DNA of 29,617 nt. Origin: 66-474 sp036279975. Its GTDB lineage: Bacteria; Pseudomonadota; Gammaproteobacteria; Xanthomonadales; Rhodanobacteraceae. The position numbers and the translations under genes are program-made. Of this stretch, positions 26,320 through 29,617 are shown one piece after another. The stretch is taken from positions 1 to 29,617 of the forward strand of contig DASURP010000094.1 of the NCBI GenBank assembly GCA_036279975.1, written 5' to 3'. Below the pieces are notes generated by a model. That model saw only the letters and a list, made by a program, of their open reading frames with translations. It was not told the DNA's origin and ran no database searches. The stretch's first letter is position 1. Each line of letters begins with the position of its first letter.

Positions 26320-27009
26320 TCAGGCAATCCGTCCTTCCAGCGCGGCGATGCCGTGCAGTTCTGCCAGGAAGCGGTCGCCACGTGCCAGCGGACCGACACC
26401 CGCGGGCGTACCCGTGAAGATCAGGTCGCCGGGCTTCAGTTCGAACAGCTTCGACAACTCGGCGATGATTTCCGCAACCGGAAAGGTCATGTCCGCGATG
26501 TCGGTGTCCTGGCGGACCTTGCCGTTGACCGCGAGCCACAGGCGCGCGTGCTGCGGATGACCGACCTCGCTTGCCGCACGCAACGCCGACACCGGTGCGG
26601 AATGGTCGAAACCTTTTGCCACGTCCCACGGCAGCCCTTTCGCCTTCATCGCAGCCTGCAGGTCGCGGCGGGTCAGGTCCAGTCCGACGCCATAGCCGAA
26701 CACGCAATCCAGCGCCCTCGCCGGATCGATGTGGCGTCCGCCCTTCGACAGGGCGACGGTCATTTCCACCTCGTGGTGCAGCTCGTTCGTCGCAGGGGGA
26801 TATGGAATGTCGCCGTCGCCCGCGACGAGCGCGTCGGCCGGTTTCATGAAGAACACCGGGTTGGTGCGGCTCACCGCCTGCGCACCCATCTCCTTCGCGT
26901 GCTCGGCGTAATTGCGGCCGATGCAATAGACGCGGTGCACGGGGAAGCGCGCGTTGCTGCCCTGGATCGGCAGGCTCTGGGTGGGTGGCGGGTCGAACGG
27001 GAAGGGCAT
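26320..27009 (-). CDS. Fumarylacetoacetate hydrolase (FAH) family protein
   Basis: A cytosolic metal-dependent enzyme of 229 residues, closest in layout to the short YcgM/FAHD1 group (acylpyruvate hydrolase or oxaloacetate decarboxylase activity). CIGRNYAEHAKEMG, NPVFFMKPADAL, metal ligands E80 and E82 in HHEVEM and D111 in GYGVGLDLTRRD, and GDLIFTGTPAGVGPL are all conserved. The substrate cannot be told from sequence. GAGAGG precedes the ATG at 27009. Upstream, a 193-base divergent region with a perfect palindrome separates it from the membrane-fusion gene. Confidence 0.94.
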   Translation of the reverse strand: MPFPFDPPPTQSLPIQGSNARFPVHRVYCIGRNYAEHAKEMGAQAVSRTNPVFFMKPADALVAGDGDIPYPPATNELHHEVEMTVALSKGGRHIDPARALDCVFGYGVGLDLTRRDLQAAMKAKGLPWDVAKGFDHSAPVSALRAASEVGHPQHARLWLAVNGKVRQDTDIADMTFPVAEIIAELSKLFELKPGDLIFTGTPAGVGPLARGDRFLAELHGIAALEGRIA

Positions 27010-27093
27010 CGTGGTGCACCTCTCGGCAGGAAGGCATGATTGTAGGTGGGCGCCAGAACGCAGTGCGCGGCGGCGCGTAACCGGATGCGTACG

Positions 27094-27105
27094 TGACAGC
27101 TGTCA
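27094..27105. promoter_or_regulatory. Perfect 12-bp palindrome, candidate operator
   Basis: TGACAGCTGTCA lies in the divergent region between the FAH-family gene and the membrane-fusion-protein gene. The right half and following bases (GTCAGAC, 27102-27108) recur as GTCAGAC at 27161-27167, 59 bases on. The binding protein is unknown and no regulator gene is adjacent. Confidence 0.45.
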
Positions 27106-27202
27106 GACACGACGTTTGATTCCAGTACATGGCGCGCCCGCGAAGCCCCTGCCAAGCTGTGTCAGACTTGCGCGGTGGCCGATACCGCGTACGGGGAATA
27201 CC

Positions 27203-28447
27203 GTGGACGACAACCGATCCGACACCGACTTGCTGCACGAACTGCGCATCGACCGCGCGCAGCGCGAGGACGACGGCGAAGCTCGCCGGCGCTGGCCGTG
27301 GATCGTGGGCGTCGTGGTTGCGGTCCTGATCGCCGCCGGGGTGCTCGCCGCGTTCGCATTGCGCGGACAAGCCGTCACGGTCGAGACCAACACCGCGGTG
27401 GCGGCCGCATCCGGCAATGACGCGGCGGTGCTGCAGGCGACCGGTTACGTGGTTGCGCGGCGCCAGGCGACGGTATCGGCGCAGATCACCGGAACCCTGG
27501 TGGCGGTGAACATCGAGGAAGGTGAGCACGTCAAGAAGGGCCAGGTGCTGGCACGGCTGGAAGCGACCCAGTACAAGGCGCAGCTCGACGCCGCCAGGGC
27601 CCAGTATGCCGCCGCGCGGGCACAGATCGCGCAGGCGCACGCGACGCTCAAGCAGGCCCGCGACAACGCCCGTCGCCTCAACGCAGTCGTTGCGAGGGGG
27701 TATGTTTCGCGGCAGGACGCCGAGCAGGCCAATACCCAGGTCGCGACCGGCGTGGCTGCGCTGGACGTTGCGGAAAAGCAGGCGCAGGCCGCGGCGGAGC
27801 GGGTCAAGGCCGCGCAAATAGATCTGGACTACACCATCGTGCGTGCGCCCTTCGCGGGGGTGGTTACCGACAAGGCCGCGCAGGTGGGCGAGATCGTCTC
27901 GCCGCTGTCCGCGGGCGGCGGTTTCACCCGCACCGGCGTCGCCACCATCGTGGACATGAATTCGCTGGAAGTGGACGTGGACGTCAACGAGGCCTACATC
28001 AGCCGGGTCGTTCCGGACATGCCGGTCGAAGCGGTACTGGATGCCTATCCCGACTGGAAGATCCCCGCGCACGTGATCGCGATCATCCCCAGCGCCGACC
28101 GCAGCAAGGCGACGGTCAAGGTTCGCATCGCGCTGGACAAGAAGGACCCACGCATCCTGCCGGAGATGGGCGTGCGGGTGTCGTTCCTGGAGGAACGGAA
28201 GGACAATGCGCAACCGCTGCCCGGTGTGCTGGTACCCAAATCGGCAGTGGTCAAGCGTGACGGCAAGGACGTGGTGTTCGTGGTGAAGGATGGTCGCGCC
28301 GTGCGCACGCAGGTAACGACCGGCGCGGACTTTTCGGATTTGAAGCAGGTGACGCAAGGGTTGAATGCAGGCGCCGAAGTCGTGACCACGCCGCCTGCTG
28401 ATTTGAAGGATGGCGAGAAGGTGAGGGTGAAGGTGGGTGGAAATTGA
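27203..28447 (+). CDS. Periplasmic adaptor (membrane fusion protein), MacA/HlyD type
   Basis: A 414-residue inner-membrane-anchored adaptor for an efflux or export ABC complex. A short cytoplasmic N-terminus and one membrane helix (about 32-53) are followed by a biotinyl-lipoyl half motif (QITGTLVAVNIEEGEHVKKG), an alpha-helical hairpin (about 110-200), the second lipoyl half (IVRAPFAGVVTDKAAQVGE), a beta-barrel and a membrane-proximal domain. No lipobox is seen. The GTG at 27203 follows GGGGA by 5 bases. It pairs with the ABC ATPase gene downstream; the permease and outer-membrane partner are not in the window. Confidence 0.93.
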   Translation: MDDNRSDTDLLHELRIDRAQREDDGEARRRWPWIVGVVVAVLIAAGVLAAFALRGQAVTVETNTAVAAASGNDAAVLQATGYVVARRQATVSAQITGTLVAVNIEEGEHVKKGQVLARLEATQYKAQLDAARAQYAAARAQIAQAHATLKQARDNARRLNAVVARGYVSRQDAEQANTQVATGVAALDVAEKQAQAAAERVKAAQIDLDYTIVRAPFAGVVTDKAAQVGEIVSPLSAGGGFTRTGVATIVDMNSLEVDVDVNEAYISRVVPDMPVEAVLDAYPDWKIPAHVIAIIPSADRSKATVKVRIALDKKDPRILPEMGVRVSFLEERKDNAQPLPGVLVPKSAVVKRDGKDVVFVVKDGRAVRTQVTTGADFSDLKQVTQGLNAGAEVVTTPPADLKDGEKVRVKVGGN

Positions 28448-28469
28448 CCCGCCCCATCAAGAATCGCTT

Positions 28470-28517
28470 GCAGGAGTGCGCCTGCGCGCGACGGGTCGCC
28501 AGCAGGCTGGCTCCTAC
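28470..28517. repeat. Head-to-head REP pair (BIME/REPIN-like)
   Basis: A forward REP (28470-28494, GCAGGAGTGCGCC...) is followed by a reverse-strand REP (28517 back to 28495) reading GTAGGAGCCAGCCTGCTGG. Such inverted pairs are mobilised by REP-associated tyrosine transposases in other genomes. It lies in the 99-base gap between the adaptor and ATPase genes, so it is transcribed within this operon. Confidence 0.8.
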
Positions 28518-28546
28518 GACGGCAAAAAGCGAATCGGGAGAATGTG

Positions 28547-29278
<732 letters not shown>

Positions 29279-29300
29279 CTCTTGCGGGACCTTCGCATTC

Positions 29301-29333
29301 CGTCATTCCCGCGAAAGAGGGAATCCAGTGACG
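29301..29333. repeat. ATTCCC-N8-GGGAAT palindromic repeat (dRS3-like core)
   Basis: ATTCCC (29305-29310) and GGGAAT (29319-29324) are separated by 8 bases, and CGTCA (29301-29305) / TGACG (29329-29333) forms an outer arm. The core has the same form as the dRS3 repeats of Neisseria and a repeat common in many proteobacteria. It ends 7 bases before the start codon of the GIY-YIG gene and 22 bases after the ABC ATPase stop. Confidence 0.7.
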
Positions 29334-29340
29334 CGACGGG

Positions 29341-29617
29341 ATGGAGGACAAGCTGCCGACCGTACACATTTTGGCCAGTAATCGCAATGCGACGTTGTAC
29401 ATCGGCGTTACCGGCAATTTGAACCAGCGCATTTGGCAGCACCGTAACGATGTCGTTGATGGCTTCAGCAAAAAATATCGGACGCACAAACTTGTGTATT
29501 TCGGGCAACACGCGTCGATGGCGGATGCCATTCTTCGCGAGAAGCAGATCAAAAAGTGGAACCGGGCCTGGAAGTTGGAGTTGACCGAAAAGATCAACCC
29601 CTACTGGAACGATCTCT
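29341..29617 (+). CDS. GIY-YIG nuclease family protein (partial, runs off the window)
   Basis: At least 92 codons, open to the end of the window, so the stop is not seen. It belongs to the small single-domain GIY-YIG group (COG2827-like). VHILASNRNATLYIGVT carries the degenerate GIY (VHI, residues 8-10) and intact YIG (20-22), R30 in LNQRIWQH is the catalytic Arg, and E67 in REKQIKKW is the metal-binding Glu. The tail (KINPYWNDL) is typical of the group, so only a few residues are likely missing. Third positions are less G/C-rich than in neighbouring genes (for example the AAAAAATAT stretch near 29470), suggesting later acquisition. A palindromic repeat lies directly upstream. Confidence 0.88.
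   Translation, partial: MEDKLPTVHILASNRNATLYIGVTGNLNQRIWQHRNDVVDGFSKKYRTHKLVYFGQHASMADAILREKQIKKWNRAWKLELTEKINPYWNDL

Overview
The window is high-GC proteobacterial chromosome with dense protein coding, strong G/C preference at third codon positions and many overlapping start/stop codons. The gene content and order point to a gammaproteobacterium of the Xanthomonadales (Xanthomonadaceae/Rhodanobacteraceae type). The indicators are a spoT-ridA-recG block, the non-zinc L31 gene rpmE2 beside gltA, mrcA (ponA) divergent from pilMNOPQ, a MoxR-DUF58-Bat operon, and REP sequences of the GTAGGAGC type. The taxonomic call is inference from gene content, because no rRNA gene is present. I see no tRNA or rRNA gene, insertion sequence, prophage or CRISPR array.

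Layout. 1-814 is non-coding, repeat-like DNA ending in a promoter that lies almost on the spoT start codon. 815-6242 holds spoT (bifunctional ppGpp synthetase/hydrolase), a membrane-anchored hypothetical protein whose 3' end looks frameshifted, ridA and recG. 6240-6640 is a compact rpmE2 unit with its own promoter and a strong terminator. gltA follows at 6767-8053. A reverse-strand conserved hypothetical gene (8175-8810) is bracketed by two direct copies of a ~100-bp repeat. mrcA (penicillin-binding protein 1A) occupies 9024-11558 on the reverse strand.

11559-11997 is the divergent control region between mrcA and pilM, with a good promoter on the pilM side. pilMNOPQ (11998-17326), the type IV pilus alignment complex and secretin, ends at a textbook terminator. 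17551-24885 is a translationally coupled MoxR / DUF58 / DUF4381 / VWA (BatA-like) / VWA-TPR (BatB/C-like) / BatD operon, presumably for envelope or stress-related protein assembly. 25145-27009 carries three reverse-strand genes: a macrodomain hydrolase, mscL and a fumarylacetoacetate-hydrolase-family enzyme. 27203-29278 encodes a membrane-fusion protein and an ABC ATPase of the MacA/MacB-LolD type. The window ends inside a GIY-YIG nuclease gene (from 29341) preceded by a palindromic repeat.

The least ordinary content is the small repeats: a pair of 100-bp elements flanking one gene, a short CCCTTCG/CGAAGGG hairpin family (one copy inside a coding sequence, one over a Shine-Dalgarno sequence), REP elements (one single, one head-to-head pair inside an operon), and an ATTCCC-N8-GGGAAT palindrome next to a GIY-YIG nuclease gene. 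No clear new multi-gene system is visible. The best candidates for new biology are the repeat/nuclease association at the right edge and the repeat-bracketed gene at 8.1-9.0 kb.
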